DNA of 64,000 bases from Anaerolineales bacterium. Lineage in GTDB: Bacteria > Chloroflexota > Anaerolineae > Anaerolineales > Villigracilaceae. Shown one piece after another: positions 8,333-17,986 of the stretch. The translations under genes and the position numbers were made by a program. A model generated the notes under the pieces. It was given only the letters and a program-made list of their open reading frames with translations, searched no databases and was not told where the DNA came from. The stretch is from the NCBI GenBank assembly GCA_030583925.1, contig CP129482.1, positions 3,884,001 through 3,948,000 of the forward strand. The letters are read 5' to 3'. Within the stretch, counting starts at the first letter, position 1, and each line of letters opens with the position of its first letter.

Positions 8333-9217
8333 ATGTCTAACCCGCTCAACCACCAAGCACGAACCGATTTTCAACAAGCGCGCTTCAAAGCGTTCTTCAA
8401 CCGTGTCTGGGCGACTCTCTCCGGTCAACGCGCCAACTTGCTCTCGTACGACGAGATCAAGGAAAAACTACGCATCGGCGGACCCATCTATCGCGGCGTG
8501 CAAACCGTCCCTTTGGACCAGATCGCAGGAAGCCTCAACCGCTACCACGAGTTCGACCGGGTTTTCCTCCCGCTCAAAGACAAACTTGCCGACCGCTGGC
8601 AAAGCGTCAACCGCGCTTTTTATCAGGATGTGAGTCTGCCGCCCGTCGTTTTATACAAAGTGGGACAAGTCTATTTCGTGGTGGACGGACACCACCGCGT
8701 ATCCGTCGCGCGCAATCAGGGACAACTCTTCATCGAAGCCGAAGTGCGCGAGTGTTCGACGCGCGTCAACATCACCCCCAACATCAGACCGGAAGACCTC
8801 GAAATCCTCGAAGACAAGACGCTGTTCCTCGAACGGACATCCCTCGATCGGCTAAAGCCCGAAGCCGATATCAAACTCACCATCACCGACGGCTTCGAGC
8901 GTATGCTCGAACACATCGCCGTGCATCGCTATTTCATGGGTCTCGATCTCCAACGCGATATTTCAGATGAAGAAGCCGTGATGGATTGGTACGACAACGT
9001 GTACATGCCGGTCATCCAAGTGATTCGCGAAACCGGCATCCTGCGCGAATTTCCCGAAAAGACCGAAGGCGATCTATACCTTTGGACGCTCGACCACCAG
9101 CACTACCTCGCCGAGGAGGAGGGCGTTCCGCTGCAATCTCCCGACGAAGCCGCCCGGCTCTTCTTCGGCGACGAAGGTGAGAAGAAAAAAACTCGAAAGG
9201 AGAAAAAGAAAAAATGA
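8333..9217 (+). CDS. ParB/sulfiredoxin-fold domain protein
   Basis: 294 residues. The central part contains VVDGHHRVSVAR (117-127), the signature of ParB-like nuclease/CTPase domains, preceded by a LPPVVLYKVGQVYFV strand. The C-terminal half resembles the uncharacterised extension seen in DUF4032-type proteins, and the protein ends in a lysine-rich tail. It lacks the helix-turn-helix of a true ParB, so segregation is not implied. The stop overlaps the start of the next gene (ATGA, 9214-9217). The role is unknown. Confidence 0.75.
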   Translation: MSNPLNHQARTDFQQARFKAFFNRVWATLSGQRANLLSYDEIKEKLRIGGPIYRGVQTVPLDQIAGSLNRYHEFDRVFLPLKDKLADRWQSVNRAFYQDVSLPPVVLYKVGQVYFVVDGHHRVSVARNQGQLFIEAEVRECSTRVNITPNIRPEDLEILEDKTLFLERTSLDRLKPEADIKLTITDGFERMLEHIAVHRYFMGLDLQRDISDEEAVMDWYDNVYMPVIQVIRETGILREFPEKTEGDLYLWTLDHQHYLAEEEGVPLQSPDEAARLFFGDEGEKKKTRKEKKKK

Positions 9218-10131
9218 CAACCCAACATCCCCTCGCCGGAGTCTATGCCGCCGCGGTGACGCCGCTGCGCCAGACGGACGACCACGCTTCAGAACTGGAC
9301 CTTGAGGCTGTTCCGGCTTTGATGCAGTTTCTCGCCTCGCGCGGCTGCCACGGCGCGGCGCTCTTCGGCACCACCGGCGAAGGACCCTCGTTCTCGCCCG
9401 CCGAACGCGAAGCGTTGATGCGCGCCGCGCTTGCCGCGCGCGATTCGTTGGACGGTTTTCGCCTGATCGCCGGTACCGGCACGCCGAGCCTTTCGGAAAC
9501 CATCGAGTTGACCAAGCTCGCATTCGACCTCGGCTACGACGCGGTTCTCGTCCTCCCGCCATATTACTTCCGCAAAGCCGGTGACGACGGCTTGTTCAAC
9601 TGGTTCAGCGAGGTGATCCGCAAAGCCGTCCCGGCGGATAAGTTTCTGATCGGGTATCACATTCCCCCGTTGATCGGAATCGGGTTTTCCATCCCGCTAT
9701 TGGCGCGGTTGAAAGATGCGTTTCCGACTCAATTTGCGGGCATCAAGGATTCGTCGCATGACGCCGAACTGGCGCGCGCGCTTGGCGAAAAATTCGGCGA
9801 CGATCTTCTCGTTTTGAACGGCACGGATTCGTACATGCAACTCGCCATGGAACATAAAGCCGCTGGTTGCATCACTGCGCCGGCAAATTTAATTTCTCCC
9901 GAATTGCGAGAGATTTGGGATCTATTGAACGAGGGAAAAGACCCGGCGAAGGCGCAACAACGCGTCGCTGAAAAACGGCACATCCTCGAAAAATATCCGC
10001 CTTTTCCGCCGACGTTGAAGGCTTTGCTTCATCGCATGTATGGTTTGCCGCGTTGGGCTGTTCGACCGCCGTTAGAAGCGATTCCGATGGAAATGGAAGA
10101 AAAAGCGCTGCAAGAATTGGACGCGTTATAG
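9214..10131 (+). CDS. DapA/NanA-family aldolase (substrate unknown)
   Basis: 305 residues, a TIM-barrel class I aldolase. GTTGEG (52-57), PPYY (115-118) and Schiff-base K178 in FAGIKDSSHD match the dihydrodipicolinate synthase superfamily. The region after Y148 reads YHIPPLIG and lacks the arginine that holds the carboxylate in true DapA enzymes, so a 2-keto-3-deoxy-sugar-acid or related aldolase is more likely. It is coupled to the ParB-like gene by a four-base overlap. Confidence 0.88.
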   Translation: MTTQHPLAGVYAAAVTPLRQTDDHASELDLEAVPALMQFLASRGCHGAALFGTTGEGPSFSPAEREALMRAALAARDSLDGFRLIAGTGTPSLSETIELTKLAFDLGYDAVLVLPPYYFRKAGDDGLFNWFSEVIRKAVPADKFLIGYHIPPLIGIGFSIPLLARLKDAFPTQFAGIKDSSHDAELARALGEKFGDDLLVLNGTDSYMQLAMEHKAAGCITAPANLISPELREIWDLLNEGKDPAKAQQRVAEKRHILEKYPPFPPTLKALLHRMYGLPRWAVRPPLEAIPMEMEEKALQELDAL

Positions 10132-10294
10132 TTCAGGACATACGCAGAAAATCCCCTTTGCCGAGAATTAATACGAATTTTCGCGAGTTCTACAATAATT
10201 CGTGCGAATTCGTGTACTTCGCGGCTGATCTTTTGGGGTTTTGCGTAAATCCTATTACTTCTACCAGATGAACTTGTTTTGCTAAATTGCGTTC

Positions 10295-10313
10295 GGCAAA
10301 TTGGCAATTTGCC
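10295..10313. repeat. Short palindrome GGCAAATT/AATTTGCC
   Basis: Two 8 bp arms around a 3-base loop, followed by CCTACATC. It lies in the 254 bp gap between the convergent aldolase and HD-GYP genes. The rest of that gap holds an imperfect repeat of the CGAATT/AATTCG type at about 10168-10235 and no further gene. Confidence 0.5.
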
Positions 10314-10385
10314 CTACATCAAGCGATTGAAGTCGCTACTACGCTGTTAGACAATTAAGGTTAACCTGAATAATTAGCCAGCAAG

Positions 10386-13300
10386 TTAAACCTCACCGAT
10401 CACTTTCAGGAAGGTTTCGAGAACCTGCGGGTCGAAGTGCACACCGGAAAGCGATTGGATGTAACTCAGCGCCTGCTCACGCGACCACGCAGGACGATAG
10501 GGGCGATCTGAGCATAACGCGTCCCACACATCAACAACTGCAAAGATGCGCGCCGCGAGCGGAATGGCTTTTGCCTCCAAGCCGCGCGGGTACCCGGAAC
10601 CGTCCCAGCGTTCGTGGTGGCAATAGGGAATATCCAACGCGGGGCGCAGGTGATGGATCTTTGAAAGCAGGTTGTACGCGTAGACCGGGTGCTGACGCAT
10701 AATCTCCCACTCTTCGGCGGTCAATACATCCGGCTTGAGCAGGATGCGGTCTGGTATGCCCATTTTGCCGATATCGTGAAGCAACGCGCCGCGGCGGATG
10801 TGGACGCGTTCTTTCTCGCCCACTCCCATCGCTTCGGCGAGTTTCAGAGTCAACTCGGTGACGCGTTGGGTGTGACCTTCGGTCTCTTTATCGCGCAGGT
10901 CGAGCGCGTCGGACCAGCCTTCCAGCGTGGTTTCATAAGCGAGGCTCAGTTCGATGTTCGTGCGTTGGAGGCTTTCAAAGAGAGAGGCGCTGTCTACGGC
11001 GAGCGCAGCCTGCCCGGCGAGAGATTCGAGGAATTCCATCCACTCTGAATCTTCCTGAAAGCGAGACCGGTTGAATACTTCCAGCACACCTTTGACCTCT
11101 CCTTTTGCAATAAGAGGGATGCCGCGATAGCCGATAAATTCTTCGGGAGTGAACACGGGGTGGTTTTCGTGGGCGCTCAAATCTTCGACGCTGATCAGTT
11201 CGCGCCTAAAGACAGCCTGCCCAGCCAAATCTTCGCCCACACGCAAAACCGTCTGTTCGATGCCGCGCGTGCGAAAACCGATCCCATCGGAAAATTCGAG
11301 CACGTGCATGGATGGATTGAGCAGAAGGATATCCGCCGCATCCACGTGCAGTTGGTTGACGGCTTGTTGAAGGATGGTCTGCAAGGTGAGACGCAGGTCG
11401 GTGCCGCTGGCAATGAACATGTCAATCATGCGCAGGGCTTTGAGGCGTTCCACTTGAAGTTTGATCTGCTCTTCGGCGCGCTTGCCTGCCGTGATATCAA
11501 CCATCAATCCCTGCCATAACAACGGATGTCCTTCGGAATCGTGAAGCAGGGTTACTTGATCTCGGATCCAGATCACTCTGCCATCGCGCCGGATCATGCG
11601 ATATTCCTGATCGAAAGGCGCGTTTGAAGAGCGCATCTTATCCACTTCGGTAAGCACGCGCGCGCGGTCTTCGGGGTAGAGGGTCTGTTGCCAAAACTCC
11701 GGGTTCTTCAACCACTCTTCTTGAGAATATCCCAGAAAATCCTTGATCTGCGGGCTTACATACACTGTAGCGGCTACATTTTCAATAGGGTTGACGTAAA
11801 CGACCATCGGCAATTGTTCCACAAGAGTTCGGTAGCGCGCTTCCGCTGCGCGCAGGTTCTCCGCCGATTGTTTGCGCTCAATGGAAAGAGCCACCTGCGT
11901 AGAGACAAATTTGAGGATGTCCAGATCGCGCGGGTTGTACCGGAGTCCTTCGGCATAGGTTTGTACAGCCATCGCGCCGATGGTTTCATGTTCGATCTTC
12001 AATGGAACTCCCAGCCAATCAATGGCGCGCGTGCCGACAGGTTCAAGCAATCCATCCTCTTCCAGTTTTCGCATCGTTTCAGTCTTGCCAAACAGAGGCA
12101 TGCCATTGCGAATGACATACGCGGTGAGTCCGTTCCCCAGAGGAGAGTCGTCCGGCGCGGCGTCTTTTTCATCCACATAATATGGGAACTGAAGCAGGTC
12201 TCTTTCCTTATCATACAAAGCGATAAAGAAGTTATCGGCGAACATCACGCTCCGCAGTGAGGCGTGGATCGTCCGGTAGAACTCATCCATGCCGCCGCCC
12301 AGACTAGCGGCATCGCTGATCCGAGCAATCGCCGATTGCAAGGCTTCCGCTTGTTTGCGCTGGGTAATGTCAACCAATATGCCTTGCACGATCGGCGGCG
12401 CGCCCTCCTGCGGGGGAAGGACATGACCGGTATCGCGCACCCACACTTCGCGTCCATTGCGCGTTTTCATGCGATAGGCTGAATCGAATGTCCGACCGCC
12501 GTTGGAGTACGTTTGCTCCTCAAGAGTTTCCTGCATCTCCCGGTCATCGGGATGGATCTGCCGGTACCACAAAGTAGGGTCTGCCTTCCATTCGTCCGGG
12601 GTAAAACCCAAAAGCGACTCGATCTGCGGGCTGACATAATGCCAGACCCCGGCAACGCCCATTTGAGACGTGTAAACCACCACCGGCAAGCGCTCGACCA
12701 ACTGGCGATACTCCGCCTCGGCTTCTCGCAACGCCTCTTCGGCAATCTTTCGTTCCGCCAATTCCTGTTGACTCAGCGTGTATAAGCGCGCATTCTCGAT
12801 AGCAATGGAAGCCAGTTCGGCAAACCGAGATAACAACTCCATATCGTCGCGATCGAATTTATATTCCGGCTCGTCATACCCGATACCCAACACTCCCATG
12901 ATCTTCGTTTTTGCCGCCAGCGGAACCGCCGCAGACGCGTGAAAATTCGTCCTTGCAAAAGCAGCCGAACGTCCGAGCCATGAATCGTAATCATCCACGC
13001 TCATGGGCTTTCCTGTTTCCCAGACCTTTCCAGCCAGCCCTTCTCCGATCCGCAAGCGCGTACCGATATACGGGTTTGATAACCCGCTGCCCATGCTCAA
13101 GACGAGTTCGCTTTCATCGGGCTTGAGCAGATAGATAAACCCATCGGTGGCATCGAATAAACTCGTGACCTGCTTCAAAATTTCCTGAAGCACCTCAGAA
13201 AGTTCGGTCTGTTTGATCAACGGCACGGTCGCTTCTTGCAGCGCTGAAAGTATGCGGTTACTCCGCCGTACATCTTGATATAACCGCGTGCGTTCGATCG

Positions 13301-14645
13301 CCTTTGCCACCTGACCCGAAACGAACTCCAACATCCGAAGTTCACGTTCGGTGTATACATTCGGGTTGTGATAATCCTGCAAAGCAATGACGCCGATGGT
13401 CCTGCCCTCCATAACCAGCGGAACGCCAACCCAGATCGGGGAAGGCGGTCCAACCAATTCGACTTCCCCCAAGCGCGCCAATTCCTCGAAATTAGCGGCG
13501 TCGCTCAAGAGAGGCTTCCCTGTACGCAGGATGTACTCGGTCATTCCCCGCCCGGGCTGGCTCGCCGGTATGGAAGCGGATCCATCCACCTCATCCACAT
13601 AATAGGGGAAACTCAACAGATCGTTCGACTCATCATATAGCGCGATATAAAAATTTTGCGCCGGCATCACCCGCCCGATGATCGCATGGACGGAGCGGAA
13701 CAACTCGTCCATACTGTCCGCTTTATTCGCCGCTTCGCTGATCTGATACACCGCCGCTTGTAACGCATCTGCTTGTTTGCGCTCGGTGACGTCGTACAGG
13801 CAACTCAAAACACAGGCTTGCCCTTCGAGAGTGAGTTTTTCAGAGGAGAGCGAAACCCAGATCCCTGTTCCATTCGACCTTCTCAGTCTCACATCTCGAT
13901 CTCGAAGCGAACCGATCCGCTCGAGTTCGTCCAGCGTCTGTTGATAGTCTGCGGGGTTGGCATAAAAATCGGCTACCTTTCTGCCGATCAATTCTGAAAG
14001 AGAAATTCCAAAAAATCCCGCCAAGGACGAGTTCGCGTATAGAATGACTCCTTCCGCCTGTGAATTGAGCAACAAAGGTAACGGGGAGGCTTCCAGCACG
14101 GTGAGCAGGCGAGCTTCGCTTTCGCGCAAGGCTTTTTCCACCTGCTTGAATTCGGTGATATCCACCGCCACGCCCAACACAGCCGGTTCATCGGAATCGG
14201 AAAACGTAAAGGGAATTTTCGTCGTAGAAAGAGTTTTTATCGTTCCATCGCTAGTGCGAATTAACTCTTCCGGGATATGCTTTGCCTTCCCCGAACGGAG
14301 CACTTCCAGATCATCCGCGCGGAAACGCGCGACAGTTTCCGACGAAATGGGGAAGTCCGTGTCCGTCTTGCCGATCAGATCGTCCACAATGGTTTGGAAC
14401 AAATCGGCAACTGCCTCGTTTGCCAGAATATATCTCCCCTCCGTATCTTTGGCAAAAATATAGTGCGGGTCGAGGTCAATGATCTGACGCAGTTTCTGTT
14501 CATCGAGGTTGAACTTATTCTCCACCCGTTCCGGCGAGGATTTTCCCGATCGTTTTGCGCGATTTGAGGCGGAGCGGCGCGGCGCCAACCCAGCCTTGGG
14601 CTTCACCGGTTTCCGTTTCGTTTTAGCCGTCTTTTCCTTTTTCAT
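10386..14645 (-). CDS. Large PAS/GAF multi-sensor HD-GYP phosphodiesterase
   Basis: 1419 residues, soluble. Approximate order: basic N-terminus (1-45), PAS (50-170), PAS (178-290), GAF (295-460), GAF (475-630), PAS (645-770), GAF (775-930), PAS (945-1065), GAF (1080-1225), HD-GYP (1235-1415). The catalytic domain keeps GHTQRV, LLHDIGKMGIPD, and HHERWDGSGYP, so it should hydrolyse cyclic di-GMP to pGpG or GMP. Eight stacked sensor domains imply integration of several cues. It is monocistronic. The diguanylate cyclase at 30649-32277 is a possible opposing partner. Confidence 0.94.
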   Translation of the reverse strand: MKKEKTAKTKRKPVKPKAGLAPRRSASNRAKRSGKSSPERVENKFNLDEQKLRQIIDLDPHYIFAKDTEGRYILANEAVADLFQTIVDDLIGKTDTDFPISSETVARFRADDLEVLRSGKAKHIPEELIRTSDGTIKTLSTTKIPFTFSDSDEPAVLGVAVDITEFKQVEKALRESEARLLTVLEASPLPLLLNSQAEGVILYANSSLAGFFGISLSELIGRKVADFYANPADYQQTLDELERIGSLRDRDVRLRRSNGTGIWVSLSSEKLTLEGQACVLSCLYDVTERKQADALQAAVYQISEAANKADSMDELFRSVHAIIGRVMPAQNFYIALYDESNDLLSFPYYVDEVDGSASIPASQPGRGMTEYILRTGKPLLSDAANFEELARLGEVELVGPPSPIWVGVPLVMEGRTIGVIALQDYHNPNVYTERELRMLEFVSGQVAKAIERTRLYQDVRRSNRILSALQEATVPLIKQTELSEVLQEILKQVTSLFDATDGFIYLLKPDESELVLSMGSGLSNPYIGTRLRIGEGLAGKVWETGKPMSVDDYDSWLGRSAAFARTNFHASAAVPLAAKTKIMGVLGIGYDEPEYKFDRDDMELLSRFAELASIAIENARLYTLSQQELAERKIAEEALREAEAEYRQLVERLPVVVYTSQMGVAGVWHYVSPQIESLLGFTPDEWKADPTLWYRQIHPDDREMQETLEEQTYSNGGRTFDSAYRMKTRNGREVWVRDTGHVLPPQEGAPPIVQGILVDITQRKQAEALQSAIARISDAASLGGGMDEFYRTIHASLRSVMFADNFFIALYDKERDLLQFPYYVDEKDAAPDDSPLGNGLTAYVIRNGMPLFGKTETMRKLEEDGLLEPVGTRAIDWLGVPLKIEHETIGAMAVQTYAEGLRYNPRDLDILKFVSTQVALSIERKQSAENLRAAEARYRTLVEQLPMVVYVNPIENVAATVYVSPQIKDFLGYSQEEWLKNPEFWQQTLYPEDRARVLTEVDKMRSSNAPFDQEYRMIRRDGRVIWIRDQVTLLHDSEGHPLLWQGLMVDITAGKRAEEQIKLQVERLKALRMIDMFIASGTDLRLTLQTILQQAVNQLHVDAADILLLNPSMHVLEFSDGIGFRTRGIEQTVLRVGEDLAGQAVFRRELISVEDLSAHENHPVFTPEEFIGYRGIPLIAKGEVKGVLEVFNRSRFQEDSEWMEFLESLAGQAALAVDSASLFESLQRTNIELSLAYETTLEGWSDALDLRDKETEGHTQRVTELTLKLAEAMGVGEKERVHIRRGALLHDIGKMGIPDRILLKPDVLTAEEWEIMRQHPVYAYNLLSKIHHLRPALDIPYCHHERWDGSGYPRGLEAKAIPLAARIFAVVDVWDALCSDRPYRPAWSREQALSYIQSLSGVHFDPQVLETFLKVIGEV

Positions 14646-14751
14646 CCTAACTTTTCCGAACCAATCAAAATTTCTTTTCCCACTTTACCCCATTCACTTC
14701 CCATTCCACACGACTATTATAATATTGACACACAGAGGGGGTGAAGCGTTC

Positions 14752-15741
14752 TTATGCCGATTCTTCGCCGCGTTGACCGTCCAACCCAAACAGCATACCG
14801 GGGATGAACACCAATGCCTGAGGGACAAGCAGAAGCCGCGACTCTGCCACAAGGGCGGCAAAGAAATGCACCCCAAACCAGACCGGCACAACCGCCCAAA
14901 AAAAGACTTTCAATGGTTGCGCCCAAGATGGATAAACAGAGACCGCCAAAAACGGGATCAAACCCAGGGTGATCAGCAGTTGTTCCCACGTCACCCAGCG
15001 CGTTAAGTTCAACGCCAGAAGCCCGATGCCGGGTGAGTAACCATCCGCCGTCAAAAATGTTTGCTCGCCATAATGCAGCCGCAGCCCCAGAAAGATAACA
15101 ATGAAAATTATGGAACCGGTCAACGCATAGAGAACGGCTGGTTTTAACTTCTTTGCCCTATCCGCGTTGAAATATGCGAATGCAATCAACATCAACGGGA
15201 TTAATGCGCTCGTCTCGCGGTTGAACGCCGCGGGAATCATCAGGAACGGAATCCAGACGAACTTCTCCTCCAAGATCAAATAGCCCGCCAAAAGATAAAA
15301 GGCAATGTCAAAGAAAACATTCAGAGACAGATCGCTGTTATACAGCGAGTGCGACATACTCCACGCCAGAATGGACGACCCGGCTAAATTTGCAAAGAGC
15401 GAAAGTCTCAACTTCCTGTAATACAACCCCGCCGAAAGAAAGATCAAAACGCATTGCCAAAATCGAAACGCGATATACGCGTTCACTTTGGGCGTTGAGA
15501 CATTTAGAACGCGCAGGAATCGAATTAAATGTTCCACCAGCCAATCGGCAAGGATGCGATACTGCCACGGGTTCCCTGCCACGCCCTCCAGCATTTGCTG
15601 GTGGACCTTATCCTGCTGGTTGTTGATGAAGCGCAGCGTCACATCGTCCACTTGGGCATACGTGGTCGCGACGCTCAAGAGGATCGCGGCAAGGCATAAC
15701 ACGACCCAGAAACTTCGCCCACCAGAAAGATTAAATCGCAT
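14752..15741 (-). CDS. Polytopic membrane protein, unknown
   Basis: 329 residues from the ATG at 15741, which follows GGAGACGAGG. About eight hydrophobic segments are visible, the first at about 10-30, and the C-terminus is a short charged tail. The soluble loop NPWQYRILADWLVEH resembles loops in uncharacterised membrane proteins of exopolysaccharide or glycosyltransferase clusters. No catalytic motif can be recognised. A TATAAT lies about 15 bases before the start. Confidence 0.8.
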   Translation of the reverse strand: MRFNLSGGRSFWVVLCLAAILLSVATTYAQVDDVTLRFINNQQDKVHQQMLEGVAGNPWQYRILADWLVEHLIRFLRVLNVSTPKVNAYIAFRFWQCVLIFLSAGLYYRKLRLSLFANLAGSSILAWSMSHSLYNSDLSLNVFFDIAFYLLAGYLILEEKFVWIPFLMIPAAFNRETSALIPLMLIAFAYFNADRAKKLKPAVLYALTGSIIFIVIFLGLRLHYGEQTFLTADGYSPGIGLLALNLTRWVTWEQLLITLGLIPFLAVSVYPSWAQPLKVFFWAVVPVWFGVHFFAALVAESRLLLVPQALVFIPGMLFGLDGQRGEESA

Positions 15742-15782
15742 CCTCGTCTCCAAAAAATATTATATCAACCGCTGTCTGTGCC

Positions 15783-17096
15783 TCACTTCAAAGATTGCGC
15801 CAGCATCCATTCGAACAACTCAGGCGTTTTGTATGCCTTTGCATCCACATCATGACCGGCGCCCGGATAAATGGTGAATTGCACGTCTCCGCCGCACGCG
15901 CGCAAGGCATCCACCAATCCCTGCTCGGCTTCGAGCGGAACGGTAAGATCGTATTCGCCATGAAAAGCCCAAACCGGCACATTCTTTAAATCGCATATAT
16001 TACTCGGAACTTTAAATGGGTATCCATAAAACCCCATCACTGGAACTAGCGCCGCAAAATAGCCCGGATGACTCAATCCAATCTCCCAAGTACCGCCTCC
16101 ACCGATGCTTGAGCCGGTAAGATAGATACGATTGGAATCCACAGCGTAAATATCTTTAATCTCATCTATGAGCCGAAAAATCTTTTCCGGCGTATCGTTC
16201 ATAGTCCACAATCTGTTTTGATCGTTTGCCGGCAATTGTGGAGCAACGACCAGAAACGGATAATTCGGTTCATACTGCAAAATGGCGGTGAACTCGCCGA
16301 TCCTTAATTTATCGAGATTGTCTCCCCGCAAACCCGTGCCATGCAAATATACAACCAGAGGCATTTTCTGCTGATGATCCTGTTGGTATCCGTTCGGCAC
16401 GTAAAACATAAAGTTGAAATCTGTGGTCTGCGATTTATACGGTTGCATACCGGCATTAACTGTCGAAGTCAGAGACGGGTAATTACCCGGTTCCGACAAT
16501 GGAGTCGCCTCTGTAGAGGAGGGCGGCGGAGTTGACGACGGCGTCGAAGTAGAAATCGAAGTTGAAATAGTCTGATCTGTCATAATGAATGTCCAAGTCA
16601 AATCGGTGACGTTCTGAGGGGTTTCGACCTCATGCGCCTCATATTGCATCACATGCGATCCCGGCGAAATATTTTCCAGCGCTACGTTCCAAACGCGCAC
16701 TTTCTTTCCCAAATTTACATCTAACGTTCCAAAAGCAGGCAGGTCCACCGGGTTGCCATCAATGGTAAGTTCCCATGTTCTCGCCTCCCAACGTTTATCT
16801 AACTCGTCATACGAATTGGCAATCTCGCCATATCCAATAAACAGAAAATCGGTTTTCGGCGTCTGACATTCAAAACTTAACGTGACGGACTGCGATCCCA
16901 AATAAGGATCGCAATAATCGAAGATCGTGCGGCTCACATCTTCAGGCTTCGATGTTACCACTCTCATTGCGCCGATAGTGTCTCCCGGCTGTAGTAGATC
17001 CGCCTCGGGCAATCCAGGCGTTTCCGAACTCGGCTGGCACGCGCTCAATATCATGGCTGTCAGCAACAAAAAAGCTGTTCCGAGGGGTAATTTCAT
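15783..17096 (-). CDS. Secreted lipoprotein esterase (PHB-depolymerase-like)
   Basis: 437 residues. A lipoprotein signal ends in ILSAC with lipidated C20. A beta-rich N-terminal region (about 60-180) and a Ser/Thr/Pro linker (TSTPSSTPPPSS) precede an alpha/beta-hydrolase domain (about 215-437). That domain has oxyanion-loop YLHGTGLRG, nucleophile motif GSSIGGG, acidic FHGEYDLTVP and histidine GAGHDVDA. It should hydrolyse an ester outside the cell; feruloyl, acetyl-xylan or polyester substrates are all possible. It is upstream of the 14752 membrane protein with a 41 bp gap. Confidence 0.88.
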   Translation of the reverse strand: MKLPLGTAFLLLTAMILSACQPSSETPGLPEADLLQPGDTIGAMRVVTSKPEDVSRTIFDYCDPYLGSQSVTLSFECQTPKTDFLFIGYGEIANSYDELDKRWEARTWELTIDGNPVDLPAFGTLDVNLGKKVRVWNVALENISPGSHVMQYEAHEVETPQNVTDLTWTFIMTDQTISTSISTSTPSSTPPPSSTEATPLSEPGNYPSLTSTVNAGMQPYKSQTTDFNFMFYVPNGYQQDHQQKMPLVVYLHGTGLRGDNLDKLRIGEFTAILQYEPNYPFLVVAPQLPANDQNRLWTMNDTPEKIFRLIDEIKDIYAVDSNRIYLTGSSIGGGGTWEIGLSHPGYFAALVPVMGFYGYPFKVPSNICDLKNVPVWAFHGEYDLTVPLEAEQGLVDALRACGGDVQFTIYPGAGHDVDAKAYKTPELFEWMLAQSLK

Positions 17097-17126
17097 ACGT
17101 TTCTTTTCCTTGGGTACAATAGCATT

Positions 17127-17942
17127 ATGGACACTTGGCGACTCCTCATCACTCCGCCAGCGCGCGGCGCATGGAACATGGCGGCGGATGAATCGATTCT
17201 ACTTCACATTGGACGCGGCGATTCCCCTCCGACCTTGCGGCTGTATGCGTGGACCCCAGCCTGTCTCTCGCTTGGATACGCCCAACCCTACGCGGACGTT
17301 GACGCACAGCAACTAACATCACACGGCTGGGAAGTGGTCCGACGCGCCACCGGCGGACGCGCCATCCTCCACACCGACGAATTGACCTACTCGGTCATCG
17401 CTCCCAACGACGAACCGCGCGTGGCAGGCTCCGTGCTGGAAAGTTACAACCGGCTGGCACAGGCGTTATTACTCGCCGTGAAATATTTGGATGTGCCGGT
17501 GAAAATGGAAGAAGTTACAGCGCAAGATAGTATTTTGCGCCACAATCCGGTTTGTTTCGAAGTCCCGTCCACTTACGAAATTACAGTGGACGGAAAAAAG
17601 TTGATCGGCTCGGCTCAAGCCCGCAAAAAAGAGGGCGTACTCCAACACGGATCGCTTCCGCTTACCGGCGACCTCACGCGGATCTGCCAAGCGCTCGCCT
17701 TTGAAAGCGAAGCCGCGCGCGAGGACGCGTCAAAGCGATTGCTGGAACGCGCGACCACCGTCGAGGGGGCGCTGGGGCGTGAGGTCAGTTGGGAGGAGGC
17801 GAGGCAGGCGTACGTCCGCGCGTTCGAAGCGCAGTTGGGAATCCAATTGAAAGAGGGGAATCTATCCGAATCCGAATCCAAAATGACAGACTTTTTAGTT
17901 AAAGAAAAATACGATCACCCCTCATGGACAGAGCGCGCCTAG
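17127..17942 (+). CDS. Lipoate-protein ligase / octanoyltransferase family
   Basis: 271 residues. RRATGGRA (72-79), CFEVPSTYE beginning at C143, DGKKLIGSAQ (about 155-164) and QHGSLPL mark the LplA/LipM fold. A cysteine in the CFE motif is the acyl-carrying residue in LipM-type octanoyltransferases, so attachment of octanoyl groups to lipoyl domains is likely; an LplA ligase role cannot be excluded. TACAAT at 17115-17120 ends 6 bases before the ATG, which suggests a leaderless transcript. Confidence 0.9.
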   Translation: MDTWRLLITPPARGAWNMAADESILLHIGRGDSPPTLRLYAWTPACLSLGYAQPYADVDAQQLTSHGWEVVRRATGGRAILHTDELTYSVIAPNDEPRVAGSVLESYNRLAQALLLAVKYLDVPVKMEEVTAQDSILRHNPVCFEVPSTYEITVDGKKLIGSAQARKKEGVLQHGSLPLTGDLTRICQALAFESEAAREDASKRLLERATTVEGALGREVSWEEARQAYVRAFEAQLGIQLKEGNLSESESKMTDFLVKEKYDHPSWTERA

Positions 17943-17943
17943 T

Positions 17944-17972
17944 CGTAGAGCGACATAATATATCGCTCTACG
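17944..17972. repeat. Dispersed palindrome (CGTAGAGCGA type)
   Basis: Perfect 10 bp arms (17944-17953, 17963-17972) around a 9-base AT-rich loop. It begins 2 bases after the stop of the transferase gene and lies between two convergent genes, so it may also act as a weak terminator. Confidence 0.65.
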
Positions 17973-17986
17973 CAAGTGGATCATAT

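Noticed and set aside
9214..10131. Canonical dihydrodipicolinate synthase (dapA)
   Set aside because: The Arg after the catalytic Tyr is missing and no lysine-pathway genes are near.
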